The notes below the pieces were generated by a model. That model ran no database searches and was not told the origin of the DNA. It saw nothing but the letters and a program-made list of their open reading frames with translations. A stretch of DNA of 43,636 nucleotides from Acidovorax sp. Root219. Its GTDB lineage: Bacteria; Pseudomonadota; Gammaproteobacteria; Burkholderiales; Burkholderiaceae_C. Location of the stretch: assembly GCF_001428665.1 (NCBI RefSeq), contig NZ_LMIJ01000001.1, positions 357,734-401,369 of the forward strand, written 5' to 3'. Shown here piece by piece: positions 7,697-17,005 of this stretch. A program made the position numbers and the translations under genes. Each line of letters starts with the position of its first letter. Within the stretch, counting starts at the first letter, position 1.

Positions 7697-8559
7697 AGCG
7701 TGGCGGCCAGCGCCTTGGGCGGCGTGGCCGCCAGCCGATGGATCGCAACCACCTGCCTGCCCAGGTCGGCATCGGCGATGCGCAGCCGGGCCAGGCCGCG
7801 CGGAACCACGGCCAGGTCGGGCAGCGCGCTGGGCAGCAGCACCAGGCCCACGCCTGCGGCCGCCAGGTCCAGCGATACGCTGACCGAGCTGCATTCGGCA
7901 GCAATCACCAGGGGCCCTGGCAGTTCACGCTCAATAACGCGCCGCAAGGCATAGGGGCGGGGTGGCACGATCAGCGGGCGCCGGGCCAGTTCTGCGACGC
8001 TCAGCGAGGAAGGCTCCGAGTCCCCACCAGCCTCACCGCCGCGCAAGCCATATGCGCTGACCTCCTCGTGGTACAGGCGCAGCACCTGCACCGCGTCGGT
8101 GTTCACCGCGAGGTCGTACACCAGGCCAATGTCCGCATGGCCACGCACGACCTGGTCCACGACGTCGGGTGAGCTGGCGTTGTCCACCCGCACGACCAGC
8201 CCGGGGTGCGTCCGCTTGAGCTCGGCCACCACCGGGGGCAGCAGATAGGCCGCCAGGGTGTTGACGCAGGCGATGCGCACGTAGCGCGCGGCATCGGCCG
8301 CAGAGCGTGCCGTGTCCAGGGCCACATCGAGCATCGCGAAATGCTCGGCCGCGCTGCCAGCCAGGCGCTGGCCCACCGGGGTCAGCGCCATGCCACGCCC
8401 GTGGCGCGTGAACAGAACGCACTCCAGAAACGCTTCCAGCGCACTGATCTGCTTGCTCACCGCGGGCTGGCTGAGCCCGAGCCTGTCCGCTGCCTTCTGC
8501 AGCGACCCGCCCTGCGCCACCAGCAGGAAGGTTCTGAGCAGCCGATCTTTGTCATGCAT
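7648..8559 (-). CDS. LysR-family transcriptional regulator
   Basis: The 303-residue product has the LysR winged helix-turn-helix at residues 1-60 (RLLRTFLLVAQGGSLQKAAD, LSQPAVSKQISALE, LFTRHGRGMALTPVG) and a two-lobed effector domain after it. It converges on the Bug/aldolase operon with a 49-base overlap, so its target is not obvious; the divergent gene at 8688 is another candidate. A TAGAAT -10-like hexamer lies only about five bases before the ATG, which would give an almost leaderless mRNA. Confidence 0.9.
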   Translation of the reverse strand: MHDKDRLLRTFLLVAQGGSLQKAADRLGLSQPAVSKQISALEAFLECVLFTRHGRGMALTPVGQRLAGSAAEHFAMLDVALDTARSAADAARYVRIACVNTLAAYLLPPVVAELKRTHPGLVVRVDNASSPDVVDQVVRGHADIGLVYDLAVNTDAVQVLRLYHEEVSAYGLRGGEAGGDSEPSSLSVAELARRPLIVPPRPYALRRVIERELPGPLVIAAECSSVSVSLDLAAAGVGLVLLPSALPDLAVVPRGLARLRIADADLGRQVVAIHRLAATPPKALAATLQVIEDFAARAACRAQ

Positions 8560-8574
8560 GGGCTATTCTATGCA
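8555..8574. promoter_or_regulatory. small inverted repeat and -10-like box at the LysR start
   Basis: TGCAT (8555-8559) and ATGCA (8570-8574) form a 5-bp inverted repeat across the LysR start codon, and TAGAAT on the minus strand (8565-8570) lies between them. LysR proteins often bind such T-N11-A-like palindromes at their own promoter. The arms are short, so this is only suggestive. Confidence 0.3.
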
Positions 8575-8687
8575 CCGCCCTGCTCTGCGCACGCTCCTCG
8601 GGGCACGCGCGCTGGCGCGCAACCCCAGCCGCCGAGCGATGCCCACTGCCGCAACCACAGCCACCACCCCATGAGGACAGCACCGCC

Positions 8688-9320
8688 ATGTGGCAGCCAT
8701 CCACCAACAAGCCACGACCACCATCCCGCACGGGCATTGCCGCACGCATCGCCCACCGGTTGCTCGCGCCATGCGTGCTGGCGCTCAGCCTGGGCACCAG
8801 CATGAGCAGCCATGGCGCAGGCCCCGCCGCAGCACCCGAGCGCCCGCCCGCAGGCACCGACGTGGACGAAACCCGCACCGTGGCCCAGCGCACGCGCGCG
8901 CCTGCAGACTGCCTGTCGGTGGTGCTGGAGGGCGTCACGGTGCTGCTGGACCGCAGTGAGCTCAGCCGCCAGGCCCACGCCAAACCCACGCAGTGGAAGA
9001 CCGAGGCCGAGCGCATGGCCCTGATCGAAGGGCGGCGCGCGGCGGCGCTGCTGCAGGCCGCCGCCCCCGCCCAGGGCGGCAGCCCGGCTTGCCACCCGGT
9101 CACGCAGACGCTGGACGGTGACGACCAGTTCGTGGTGCTTGCCCACCTGGAGCGCGGCGCGGCGGCCGTACTGCCCGCAGGCGCCACGCAGCCCGTGCCT
9201 TCCGTGGCCATCCGCTACCTGGGCCAGCGCTGCGGCCCGCTGTGCGGGCGCGGGAGCATCATGGTGTCCATCCCCGGGCAGCCGCAGCCTTTCATGGTCA
9301 CGCACTGGTGGGCTTCCTGA
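8688..9320 (+). CDS. exported protein of unknown function
   Basis: The 210-residue product begins with a basic stretch and a hydrophobic segment (RLLAPCVLALSLGTSMSS) that reads as a Sec signal peptide. The mature part is about 160 residues with five cysteines (PADCLSV, PACHPV, QRCGPLCGR), probably disulfide-bonded in the periplasm. I do not recognise a domain. TGAGGA lies about 12 bases upstream of the ATG. It overlaps the next gene by 13 bases, so the pair is likely translationally coupled. It is divergent from the LysR gene. Confidence 0.6.
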   Translation: MWQPSTNKPRPPSRTGIAARIAHRLLAPCVLALSLGTSMSSHGAGPAAAPERPPAGTDVDETRTVAQRTRAPADCLSVVLEGVTVLLDRSELSRQAHAKPTQWKTEAERMALIEGRRAAALLQAAAPAQGGSPACHPVTQTLDGDDQFVVLAHLERGAAAVLPAGATQPVPSVAIRYLGQRCGPLCGRGSIMVSIPGQPQPFMVTHWWAS

Positions 9321-9760
9321 AGGCCTCCTTAAAAAAGCAGCTTGTGCTGGCCGTGGCGCTTGCCGCCGCGACCGGCGCGCCCATGCTCTGGTGGCTGCTG
9401 CACCAGCAGCACCGGCCCGCAACGGCCATTGCCGCCGCACAGGCCTTTGTGCGCGACGTGGAGCGGCGCGACTATACGGCTGCATTCGGGCGCACGCTGG
9501 CGGGCCCCGCCACCGGCACGACGCCCGCCGAGCTGCAGGCCAACGCGCAACGCCAGCTGTGCCCGCCGGCCCGTGTGGAATACACCACCCCGTTCCAATC
9601 GCATGGCAACCGGTTGCGCCGCTGGGCCGCAGGCCGCACGCTCGACGAGCCGCTGGTGCGCGTGGAATTCGCGGGCAGCCCGTGCCTGTTCGGCATCACG
9701 CTGCGGCGCACCGCAAAGGGCCCATGGCGGGTGGTGGGTTTTGCCAGCCATGCAGGGTAA
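9308..9760 (+). CDS. membrane-anchored protein of unknown function
   Basis: A GTG at 9308, inside the end of the previous gene, gives a 150-residue protein that starts with a short basic stretch (FLKASLKKQ) and one hydrophobic segment (LVLAVALAAATGAPMLWWLL), like a signal anchor. The exported part has a pair of cysteines (QLCPPA and SPCLFG) and could have a small alpha-beta fold of the kind seen in lumazine-like or DUF4878-type periplasmic modules (AQAFVRDVERRDYTAAFG...WRVVGF). That resemblance is my reading, not a search result. An ATG at 9242 is in frame but would overlap the upstream gene by 79 bases. Confidence 0.5.
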   Translation: MGFLKASLKKQLVLAVALAAATGAPMLWWLLHQQHRPATAIAAAQAFVRDVERRDYTAAFGRTLAGPATGTTPAELQANAQRQLCPPARVEYTTPFQSHGNRLRRWAAGRTLDEPLVRVEFAGSPCLFGITLRRTAKGPWRVVGFASHAG

Positions 9761-9849
9761 GAGCGCAGCTATGCTCGCCCACCAGCGGCCAGCCTGCGGT
9801 CATGGGCCCGGGGCACCGTCCATGAACGCCATACCGAGGAACCGTCTCC

Positions 9850-10398
9850 ATGCTCCGTTTTCTGAAGATACTCGCCTGGTGCACTGCATTGCTTGCCGGC
9901 AGTGCCATGTCCCAACCCGCCGACCACTGCAGTGGCAAGGCAGCGCAGGCCAACGCATCCTGGCAACTGGTCCCGCGCCAGGGCATCAACTGCGGCACGT
10001 TGCGGGTCAACCTGGGCCAGAATCGCGAAGCGCTGCGCAAGGCGATGAGCGCAGCGGGCTTTGTGCCTCCCAAGCCCGGCCGCTACCCGGATGAGGACGA
10101 CTTCCTCACCGCCGACAAATCCACCTTCATCCGCGTGCGCTACGATGGCAGCAAGGTGCAGGACATCGAATTCCTCGCCGGCTCACTGAAGTACCAGGGG
10201 GTGGACCTGCACCGCAACACCAGCTTCACCAAGCTCAAACGCCAGTTCAAGGCGATGAAGCTCAGTTTTCGACACACGAAATGGCTGGGAGACGGCCAGG
10301 ACTGCCCCAAGCTCGCGATCAACATTGCCAGGCATGAAGACGTGGGCGGCGATGGCGATGGAATCGAGTGGGTGATTCTGAGCAGCACATTCAAGTAG
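9850..10398 (+). CDS. secreted protein of unknown function
   Basis: The 182-residue protein has a clear signal peptide (FLKILAWCTALLAGSAMS, cut near SQPA). The mature part contains YDGSKVQDIEFLAGSLKY and an acidic segment HEDVGGDGDGIEW. Three cysteines remain in the mature protein. GAGGA lies about 13 bases before the ATG. I recognise no family. It follows the two previous genes after an 89-base gap, all on the same strand, and ends before a strong terminator. Confidence 0.6.
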   Translation: MLRFLKILAWCTALLAGSAMSQPADHCSGKAAQANASWQLVPRQGINCGTLRVNLGQNREALRKAMSAAGFVPPKPGRYPDEDDFLTADKSTFIRVRYDGSKVQDIEFLAGSLKYQGVDLHRNTSFTKLKRQFKAMKLSFRHTKWLGDGQDCPKLAINIARHEDVGGDGDGIEWVILSSTFK

Positions 10399-10562
10399 CG
10401 TACTCCGCCATCCTGGCCAGCGAGCTTTTTCAAAGGTTGCCTGCCATGACCGCATGCGGGCGCTGGCAAGAGCGCCAACAGCGGGTGACTGACAGTGGAC
10501 ACTGCGCCCACCCGGCGGCTGCAGGCGGGGAGATAGAGAAGCACAGATGGGAGCGAAAAACA

Positions 10563-10588
10563 AAAAAGGATCCCGAAGGATCCTTTTT
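10563..10588. terminator. bidirectional terminator after tRNA-Gly copy 2
   Basis: Arms AAAAAGGATCC (10563-10573) and GGATCCTTTTT (10578-10588) pair perfectly around a CGAA loop. It ends tRNA-Gly copy 2 on the minus strand and probably the secreted-protein gene on the plus strand. Confidence 0.9.
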
Positions 10589-10620
10589 GTTTGCCTGCTG
10601 CATGAGCAGCCTGCGATGTG

Positions 10621-10696
10621 TGGAGCGGGAAAAGAGTCTCGAACTCTCGACCTCAACCTTGGCAAGGTTGCGCTCTACCAACTGAGCTATTCCCGC
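10621..10696 (-). tRNA. tRNA-Gly(GCC), copy 2
   Basis: Its sequence is identical to the 76-base tRNA-Gly at 198-273, with anticodon GCC and encoded CCA. It lies downstream of lon in the same direction and has its own promoter-like module at 10745-10823. The identity stops within a few bases of each end, apart from the conserved promoter architecture upstream. Confidence 0.97.
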
Positions 10697-10744
10697 ATTT
10701 TACCGAAGCCTTACATTGTACATCGTTTAGTACGTTGTGTGCTG

Positions 10745-10823
10745 CGATGGAGTGAATTGTAGCGCATTTTTTGGGGGTCTCTGAAAGTCCCCTCAAAAAA
10801 TTTGCGATGCCTTCACTCCATCG
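10745..10823. repeat. nested palindrome between lon and tRNA-Gly copy 2
   Basis: Outer arms CGATGGAGTGAA (10745-10756) and TTCACTCCATCG (10812-10823) are a perfect 12-bp inverted repeat. Inside it, a run from ATTTTTTGGGGG (10766-10777) pairs with CCCCTCAAAAAAT (10789-10801) with one bulged base. On the minus strand the element contains a TACAAT -10-like hexamer (10756-10761) directed at the tRNA but only a weak -35. It could be a tRNA promoter, the lon terminator, or both. Confidence 0.7.
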
Positions 10824-10854
10824 ACTTTTTACCCAGCGGCTTCGCTACCAGGTA

Positions 10855-13281
10855 TCAGTGCTTGAGACCATCTGCCGCAGGCGCAGCAGCCTTGTCGGTC
10901 GAAGGCGCAGGCGCCACGGCCACCTCTTCGTCCGTCAGGGGCACGGGCATGGTTTCAAGCGCTATCTCCAGCACCTTGTCGATCCAGCGCACGGGCACGA
11001 TCTCCAGGCCGCTCTTGACGTTGTCCGGGATCTCGGCCAAGTCCTTCACGTTCTCTTCGGGGATCAGCACCGTCTTGATACCGCCGCGCAGGGCCGCCAG
11101 CAGCTTTTCCTTGAGGCCGCCGATGGCGGTGACTTCGCCGCGCAAGGTGATCTCGCCGGTCATGGCCACGTCGGCGCGCACGGGGATGCCCGTGAGCGCG
11201 GAGACGAAGGCCGTGGTCATGGCGGCACCCGCGCTCGGGCCGTCCTTGGGGGTGGCGCCGTCGGGCACGTGGATGTGGATGTCGCGCTTCTCGAAGGCTT
11301 CATCCTTGATGCCCAGGATGCGCGAGCGGCTGCGCACCACGGTGCGGGCCGCCTCCACGGATTCCTTCATCACGTCGCCCAGCGAGCCGGTGCGCGTGAT
11401 CACGCCCTTACCGGGCATGGCAGCGGCTTCTATGGTGAGCAGGTCGCCGCCCACCTCGGTCCACGCCAGGCCGACCACCTGGCCCACCTGGTTCTGCGCC
11501 TCGGCACGGCCGTAGGTGTACTTGCGCACACCCAGGAAGTCGGGCAGGTTGTCGGCGGTGACGACGACTTGCGGCTCGTACTTCTTGAGCTGCAGACCCT
11601 TGACCACCTTGCGGCAGATCTTGGACAGCTCGCGCTCCAGCGAGCGCACGCCAGCTTCGCGGGTGTAGTAGCGCACCATGTCGCGCACGGCGGGCTCGGT
11701 GATCTCGAGCTCCTCGTCCTTCACGCCATTGTTCTTGAGCTGCTTGGGCAGCAGGTACTTCATGGCGATGCTGGTCTTCTCGTCCTCGGTGTAACCCGAC
11801 AAGCGGATCACTTCCATGCGGTCGAGCAGGGCCGGCGGGATGTTCATCGAGTTCGAAGTGGCGACGAACATCACGTCGGAGAGGTCGAAGTCCACCTCGA
11901 CGTAGTGGTCGCCGAAGGTGTGGTTCTGCTCGGGGTCCAGCACCTCCAGCAGCGCACTCGACGGGTCGCCACGGAAGTCGGTACCGAGCTTGTCGATCTC
12001 GTCGAGCAGGAACAGCGGATTGCGCGTGCCCACCTTCGAGAGGCTCTGCAGCACCTTGCCCGGCAGAGCGCCGATGTAGGTGCGGCGGTGCCCGCGGATC
12101 TCGGCCTCGTCGCGCATGCCGCCCAGGGCCATGCGAACATACTTGCGCCCGGTGGCCTTGGCGATCGACTGGCCCAGCGAGGTCTTGCCCACGCCAGGAG
12201 GGCCCACCAGGCACAGGATGGGCGCCTTCACCTTGTCCACGCGCTGCTGCACTGCAAGGTACTCAAGGATGCGGTCCTTGACCTTGTCCAGACCGAAGTG
12301 GTCTTCGTTGAGCACGCCCTCGGCATTCACCAGGTCGTGCTTGATCTTGGTCTTCTTGGCCCATGGCAGTGCCGTGAGCACGTCGATGTAGTTGCGCACC
12401 ACGGTGGCCTCGGCCGACATGGGCGACATGAGCTTGAGCTTCTTGAACTCGGCATCGGCCTTCTTGCGCGCCTCGGCGGGCATCTTGGCGAGCTTGATCT
12501 TCTTTTCGATCTCCTCGATGTCCGCGCCCTCTTCGCCCTCGCCCAGTTCCTTCTGGATGGCCTTGACCTGCTCGTTGAGGTAGAAGTCGCGCTGGTTCTT
12601 CTCCATCTGGCGCTTTACGCGGCCACGGATCTTCTTGTCGACGTTGAGGATGTCGACCTCGCGGTCGAGCTGCTCGAACAGGTTTTCCAGGCGCGCCTTC
12701 ACGTCCGACAGGTCGAGCACGATCTGCTTGTTCTCGAGCTTGAGCGGCAGGTGTGCGGCAATCGTGTCGGCCAGGCGACCCGGATCGTCGATGCTGGAGA
12801 TGCTGGTCAGGATCTCGGGCGGGATCTTCTTGTTGAGCTTGACGTACTGGTCAAACTGCTGCATCACCGCGCGGCGCAGGGCCTCGATTTCGCTGGGCTT
12901 GGTGGCCTCGGCGGACTGCTCCACGGGCGTCACGGTGGCGTTGAAGTGCGTCTCGGCATCTTCGATGGACGACACCAGTGCGCGCTGCTGGCCTTCGACC
13001 AACACCTTCACGGTGCCATCGGGCAGCTTGAGCATCTGCAGGATGGTGGAGACGCAGCCGACGTCGAACATGTCGGCCACCGAGGGCTCGTCCTTGGCGG
13101 CGGCCTTCTGGGCCACCAGCATGATGCGGCGGTCGGCCTCCATGGCCAGCTCCAGCGCCTTGATGCTCTTGGGGCGGCCCACGAAGAGCGGTATCACCAT
13201 GTGGGGGAACACCACCACGTCGCGCAGGGGCAACAGCGGCAGGTCGATGGGGGTGGCTGGCAGGGGGGTATGTCCGGACAT
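10855..13281 (-). CDS. lon: ATP-dependent protease Lon
   Basis: The 808-residue protein has all three Lon regions: an N-terminal substrate-binding domain ([20 protein letters not shown]), an AAA+ module with Walker [12 protein letters not shown] and Walker [11 protein letters not shown], and the C-terminal protease with Ser683 in DGPSAG and Lys726 in GGLKEK, the Ser-Lys dyad. It forms cytoplasmic hexamers that degrade misfolded and regulatory proteins. AGGA precedes the ATG at 13281. It is last in the tig-clpP-clpX-lon block and has a sigma-32-like promoter about 25 bases upstream of its start. Length is usual for the family. Confidence 0.98.
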   Translation of the reverse strand: MSGHTPLPATPIDLPLLPLRDVVVFPHMVIPLFVGRPKSIKALELAMEADRRIMLVAQKAAAKDEPSVADMFDVGCVSTILQMLKLPDGTVKVLVEGQQRALVSSIEDAETHFNATVTPVEQSAEATKPSEIEALRRAVMQQFDQYVKLNKKIPPEILTSISSIDDPGRLADTIAAHLPLKLENKQIVLDLSDVKARLENLFEQLDREVDILNVDKKIRGRVKRQMEKNQRDFYLNEQVKAIQKELGEGEEGADIEEIEKKIKLAKMPAEARKKADAEFKKLKLMSPMSAEATVVRNYIDVLTALPWAKKTKIKHDLVNAEGVLNEDHFGLDKVKDRILEYLAVQQRVDKVKAPILCLVGPPGVGKTSLGQSIAKATGRKYVRMALGGMRDEAEIRGHRRTYIGALPGKVLQSLSKVGTRNPLFLLDEIDKLGTDFRGDPSSALLEVLDPEQNHTFGDHYVEVDFDLSDVMFVATSNSMNIPPALLDRMEVIRLSGYTEDEKTSIAMKYLLPKQLKNNGVKDEELEITEPAVRDMVRYYTREAGVRSLERELSKICRKVVKGLQLKKYEPQVVVTADNLPDFLGVRKYTYGRAEAQNQVGQVVGLAWTEVGGDLLTIEAAAMPGKGVITRTGSLGDVMKESVEAARTVVRSRSRILGIKDEAFEKRDIHIHVPDGATPKDGPSAGAAMTTAFVSALTGIPVRADVAMTGEITLRGEVTAIGGLKEKLLAALRGGIKTVLIPEENVKDLAEIPDNVKSGLEIVPVRWIDKVLEIALETMPVPLTDEEVAVAPAPSTDKAAAPAADGLKH

Positions 13282-13305
13282 GGAAATCCTCAGTTAACTC
13301 TGTGG

Positions 13306-13334
13306 AATATGGTCCACATGTGGGGATTTTCAAC
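13306..13334 (-). promoter_or_regulatory. sigma-32-like heat-shock promoter of lon
   Basis: On the minus strand GTTGAAA (13328-13334) lies 15 bases from CCATATT (13306-13312). These match the heat-shock sigma factor pattern CTTGAAA and CCCCATNT with its usual spacing of 13-17. lon is a classic sigma-32 target. The palindrome CCACATGTGG (13314-13323) sits in the spacer. Confidence 0.6.
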
Positions 13335-13384
13335 CCCCGTGACCAGCCGTGCTGGCACAAGGGTTGAATGGCGGCGTAGCCAGG

Positions 13385-13420
13385 CGCGGTGCATGCAAGA
13401 GGGGCTTGCATGGCACCGCG
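13385..13420 (-). other. intercistronic hairpin between clpX and lon
   Basis: Arms at 13385-13399 and 13105-equivalent position 13405-13420 pair over 15 bp with a single bulged G and a five-base loop. No T run follows in the minus direction. It lies nine bases after the clpX stop and could stabilise the upstream mRNA or limit read-through into lon. Confidence 0.6.
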
Positions 13421-13428
13421 GGGACATG

Positions 13429-14694
13429 TCAGGCCTTCTTCGCTGCTTCTCGGTACACGAGGAGCGGCGGCTTGCTTTCGTCGATGGTGGATTCGTCCAC
13501 CACGACCTTCTCGACATTGCTCTGGTTGGGCAGGTCGAACATGGTGCCGATCAGGGACTGCTCCAGGATCGAACGCAGGCCCCGGGCACCGGTCTTGCGC
13601 GCCAGCGCCTTGCGGGCGATGGCCTTGAGCGCGGCAGGACGGATCTCCAGGTCCACGCCTTCCATGGCCAGGAGCTTGCTGTACTGCTTGACCAGCGCGT
13701 TCTTGGGCGCGGTCAGGATCTCGACCAGCGCGTCTTCGCTGAGCTCGGCCAGGGCCGTCACCACGGGCATGCGGCCGACGAGTTCGGGGATGAGGCCGAA
13801 CTTGATCAGGTCCTCGGGCTCGATCTCGGTGAACACCTCGGTCAGCGAACGCTGCTTCTTGCTCTTGACCGAAGCGCCAAAACCGATGCCCGACGCCTCG
13901 GTGCGGTTCTCGATAACCTTCTCCAGGCCCGCGAACGCACCGCCGCAGATGAACAAAATGTTGGTCGTGTCGATCTGCAAAAAGTCCTGGTTCGGGTGCT
14001 TGCGCCCGCCCTGGGGCGGCACGCTGGCCATGGTGCCTTCGATCAGCTTGAGCAGCGCCTGCTGCACGCCCTCGCCCGACACATCGCGGGTGATGGAGGG
14101 GTTGTCCGACTTGCGCGAGATCTTGTCGATCTCGTCGATGTAAACGATACCGCGCTGGGCCCGCTCGACCTCGTAGTTGCAGCTTTGCAGCAGCTTCTGG
14201 ACGATGTTCTCCACGTCCTCGCCCACGTAGCCGGCTTCCGTCAGCGTGGTGGCATCGGCCATCACGAAGGGCACGTCCAGCATGCGCGCCAGCGTCTGGG
14301 CCAGCAGCGTCTTGCCCGAACCCGTAGGCCCGATCAAGAGGATGTTGCTCTTGGACAGCTCGATGTCGTCCTTGTGCGCCTTGTCCTTGTGGCGCAGGCG
14401 CTTGTAGTGGTTGTACACCGCGACAGCCAGCGTGCGCTTGGCCACGTCCTGGCCGATGACGTAGTTGTCCAGGTTGGACTTGATCTCCAGGGGCGTGGGC
14501 AGGTCGCTCTTCGCGTCCTTGGCCAGGTCGCCGGAGGGCAGCTCGTCACGGATGATTTCGTTGCACAGGTCAATGCACTCGTCGCAGATAAAGACGGACG
14601 GTCCGGCGATCAGCTTCTTCACTTCGTGCTGGCTTTTGCCGCAAAAAGAGCAGTAGAGGGTTTTTTCGCTGGAGGAGCCTTTTTTCTCGGCCAT
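13429..14694 (-). CDS. clpX: ClpX, ATP-dependent unfoldase of the ClpXP protease
   Basis: The 421-residue protein has the N-terminal zinc-binding dimerisation domain (Cys15, Cys18, Cys37, Cys40), Walker [13 protein letters not shown], Walker [11 protein letters not shown], and the [16 protein letters not shown] sensor and pore region. It unfolds tagged substrates and feeds them to ClpP. It lies 199 bases downstream of the clpP stop in the same direction and ahead of lon, an order conserved in many proteobacteria. Confidence 0.98.
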   Translation of the reverse strand: MAEKKGSSSEKTLYCSFCGKSQHEVKKLIAGPSVFICDECIDLCNEIIRDELPSGDLAKDAKSDLPTPLEIKSNLDNYVIGQDVAKRTLAVAVYNHYKRLRHKDKAHKDDIELSKSNILLIGPTGSGKTLLAQTLARMLDVPFVMADATTLTEAGYVGEDVENIVQKLLQSCNYEVERAQRGIVYIDEIDKISRKSDNPSITRDVSGEGVQQALLKLIEGTMASVPPQGGRKHPNQDFLQIDTTNILFICGGAFAGLEKVIENRTEASGIGFGASVKSKKQRSLTEVFTEIEPEDLIKFGLIPELVGRMPVVTALAELSEDALVEILTAPKNALVKQYSKLLAMEGVDLEIRPAALKAIARKALARKTGARGLRSILEQSLIGTMFDLPNQSNVEKVVVDESTIDESKPPLLVYREAAKKA

Positions 14695-14893
14695 GGGGGC
14701 AATGCCTTGTTACGGAAAGTTGTCGGGAGATGATAACCAAATAAAAAGCGGCGCTGTTTCCCCGGGAAACTGCCTGCTTTCCAGGGCGGGAATGCACTGC
14801 ACTCCACCCAAGACTACAGGAAAGAGGCACCAGGCAAGCCGGGTACCGCCGTTTTCAGGGAAACGAACGCCGCTGACCGATCACACCGCCGTA

Positions 14894-15502
14894 TCAGGGG
14901 CGCTTTGCGATCACCTGGTCCACCAGGCCGTAGTCCTTGGCCTCGTCGGCCGTGAGGAAGTAATCGCGCTCGGTGTCGTGCTTGACCTTTTCCAGCGGCT
15001 GGCCCGTGCGCTCGGCCAGGATGCGGTTCATCTGGTCCTTGGTGCGCAGGATGTCGCGCGCATGGATCTCGATGTCGGTGGCCTGGCCGCGTGCGCCGCC
15101 CAGCACCTGGTGGATCATGACCTTGGAGTTGGGCAGCGAAAAACGCTTGCCCTTGGCGCCGGCCGCCAGCAGGAAGGCGCCCATGCTGGCCGCAAAGCCC
15201 ACGCACATGGTCGACACATCGGGCTTGATGAACTGCATGGTGTCGTAGATGGCCATGCCGGCCGTCACGCTGCCACCCGGCGAGTTGATGTAGAACGAAA
15301 TGTCCTTGTCGGGGTTTTCGCTCTCCAAAAAGAGCAGCTGCGCCACCACCAGGTTGGCGGTCTGGTCGTTGACCTCGCCCACCAGGAAGATGATGCGCTC
15401 CTTGAGCAGGCGCGAATAGATGTCGTAGGAGCGCTCGCCGCGTCCCGACTGCTCGATGACCATGGGGACCATGCCCAAGGCTTGTGTATCCAGTGAACTC
15501 AT
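14894..15502 (-). CDS. clpP: ClpP, ATP-dependent Clp protease proteolytic subunit
   Basis: The ATG at 15502 gives 202 residues, the normal ClpP length, and is preceded by a GGAGA ribosome site; an upstream in-frame ATG would add 26 unrelated residues. The catalytic triad is visible: Ser106 in GFAASMGAF, His131 in VMIHQV, and Asp180 in TERDYF. ClpP forms a double heptameric barrel in the cytoplasm and works with ClpX, encoded next. Confidence 0.98.
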   Translation of the reverse strand: MSSLDTQALGMVPMVIEQSGRGERSYDIYSRLLKERIIFLVGEVNDQTANLVVAQLLFLESENPDKDISFYINSPGGSVTAGMAIYDTMQFIKPDVSTMCVGFAASMGAFLLAAGAKGKRFSLPNSKVMIHQVLGGARGQATDIEIHARDILRTKDQMNRILAERTGQPLEKVKHDTERDYFLTADEAKDYGLVDQVIAKRP

Positions 15503-15544
15503 GTTTTCTCCAGTGCAAGCAGGTACTGTACCCAGAAATGAATT

Positions 15545-15572
15545 GGGGCTTGTGCATGAAAGCACAAGCCCC
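15545..15572 (-). other. intercistronic hairpin between tig and clpP
   Basis: Arms GGGGCTTGTGC (15545-15555) and GCACAAGCCCC (15562-15572) form a perfect 11-bp stem with a six-base loop. In the minus direction the bases after it (AATTCATTT) are only weakly U-rich, so this may be a partial terminator or an RNA-processing or stability element that lets tig and clpP be expressed at different levels. Confidence 0.65.
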
Positions 15573-15625
15573 TGCGGCAAGCTATCGCCGGGCCATCCGC
15601 AAAGGATGGCTGGCGAACACCGGCT

Positions 15626-16939
15626 TTAGCCTTGTTGGCCCATCAGTTCGTCGAACGACACGGCCTTGTCAACGACCTTGGCCTTGCCCAGCACGAAGTC
15701 GGTCACGTTGTTCTCGATGACCACGGCTTCCACTTCGGCCAGGCGTTGGCGGTCGCCGAAGTACCAGCGCACCACGTCTTCGGGCTTCTCGTAGCTGGCA
15801 GCCAGCTCGTCGATGTGGGCCTTGAGCTGCTCGGGCTTGGCCTGCAGTTCGTTGGCACGCACCAGCTCGGCCACCACCAGGCCCAGGCGCACGCGGCGCT
15901 CGGCCTGGGGACGGAACACGTCTTCAGGGATCTCGGCCTTGTCGGCGTCCTTCAGGCCGCGTTGCTTGAGGTCAGCGCGGGCGCCTTCCAGCAGGCGGCC
16001 GATTTCGGCCTGCACGCTCGAATTGGGCAGGTCGAGTTCAGCCTTGGCCACCAGGGCGTCCATCACGGCTTGCTTGTTGCGGGCCAGCAGGCGGAACTTG
16101 ACTTCGCGCTCCAGGTTCTTCTTGATGTCGGCGCGCAGGCCTTCCACCGAGCCGTCGGCGATGCCCAGCGACTTGGCCAGGGCGTCGTTCACTTCGGGCA
16201 GGTTGGCAGCTTCAATCTTCTTGACCGTGACCAGGAAGTCAGCCGTCTTGCCGGCCACGTCCTTGCCGTGGTAGTCGGCAGGGAAAGCCAGCGGGAAGGT
16301 CTTGCTTTCGCCGGTCTTCATGCCGCGCACGGCTTCTTCGAATTCCTTGAGCATCTGGCCTTCGCCGACCAGGAACTGGAAGTCCTCGGCCTTGCCGCCT
16401 TCGAACGGCTCGCCGTCGATCTTGCCTTCGAAGTCCACGGACACGCGGTCACCGTCTTCGGCAGCGGCGCCCTGGGCGCGCTGGGCGAAGGTGCGGCGCT
16501 GCTTGCGCAGGATGTCGATGGTCTTGTCGATGGCCGAATCGGTCACATCGGCCGACAGCTTCTCGACTTCGGCGTCCGACAGGTCACCGATCTTGACTTC
16601 AGGGAACACTTCGAAGATGGCGTCGAAGGTCACCTGGCCTTCGGGGGCACCGTCTTTTTCGGTGATGCGGGGCTGGCCGGCCACGCGCAGCTTGGCTTCG
16701 TTGGCGGCCACGGCAAAGGCTTCACCGACCTTGTCGTTGAGCACTTCGTACTGCACGGAATAGCCGTAACGCTGGGCGACCACGTTCATGGGCACCTTGC
16801 CGGGACGGAAGCCGTCCATCTTCACGGTGCGCGCAAGGCGCTTCAGACGCGTGTCGACTTCGGTCTGGATCACGGTCAGGGGCACGCTCAGCGTGATCTT
16901 GCGCTCGAGCTTCTCAAGGGTTTCAACAGTAACGGACAT
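15626..16939 (-). CDS. tig: trigger factor, ribosome-bound chaperone and prolyl isomerase
   Basis: The 437-residue product has the ribosome-docking signature GFRPGKVP near residue 44, a central FKBP-type prolyl isomerase domain ([20 protein letters not shown] region, then [13 protein letters not shown]) and a long helical C-terminal chaperone domain. It binds nascent chains at the ribosome exit. AAGAGGAAT gives a good ribosome site before the ATG at 16939. It heads the quality-control block, just after tRNA-Leu(UAG). Confidence 0.97.
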   Translation of the reverse strand: MSVTVETLEKLERKITLSVPLTVIQTEVDTRLKRLARTVKMDGFRPGKVPMNVVAQRYGYSVQYEVLNDKVGEAFAVAANEAKLRVAGQPRITEKDGAPEGQVTFDAIFEVFPEVKIGDLSDAEVEKLSADVTDSAIDKTIDILRKQRRTFAQRAQGAAAEDGDRVSVDFEGKIDGEPFEGGKAEDFQFLVGEGQMLKEFEEAVRGMKTGESKTFPLAFPADYHGKDVAGKTADFLVTVKKIEAANLPEVNDALAKSLGIADGSVEGLRADIKKNLEREVKFRLLARNKQAVMDALVAKAELDLPNSSVQAEIGRLLEGARADLKQRGLKDADKAEIPEDVFRPQAERRVRLGLVVAELVRANELQAKPEQLKAHIDELAASYEKPEDVVRWYFGDRQRLAEVEAVVIENNVTDFVLGKAKVVDKAVSFDELMGQQG

Positions 16940-17005
16940 GGCTATTCCTCTTATGGATGTGATCGTGCTGTCTGCAGCGCAGTGTTCCGCAAAGTCTCAC
17001 ATGGA

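Noticed and set aside
198..10696. Genomic island integrated at tRNA-Gly
   Set aside because: Direct tRNA repeats are present, but there is no integrase, no insertion sequence, no obvious change in composition, and the genes are ordinary for the group.
10771..14733. A 1320-residue plus-strand frame opposite lon and clpX
   Set aside because: It runs opposite two certain genes with all catalytic motifs, is extremely His/Gln/Leu/Val-rich as expected for the reverse complement of GC-rich coding DNA, and has no recognisable domain.
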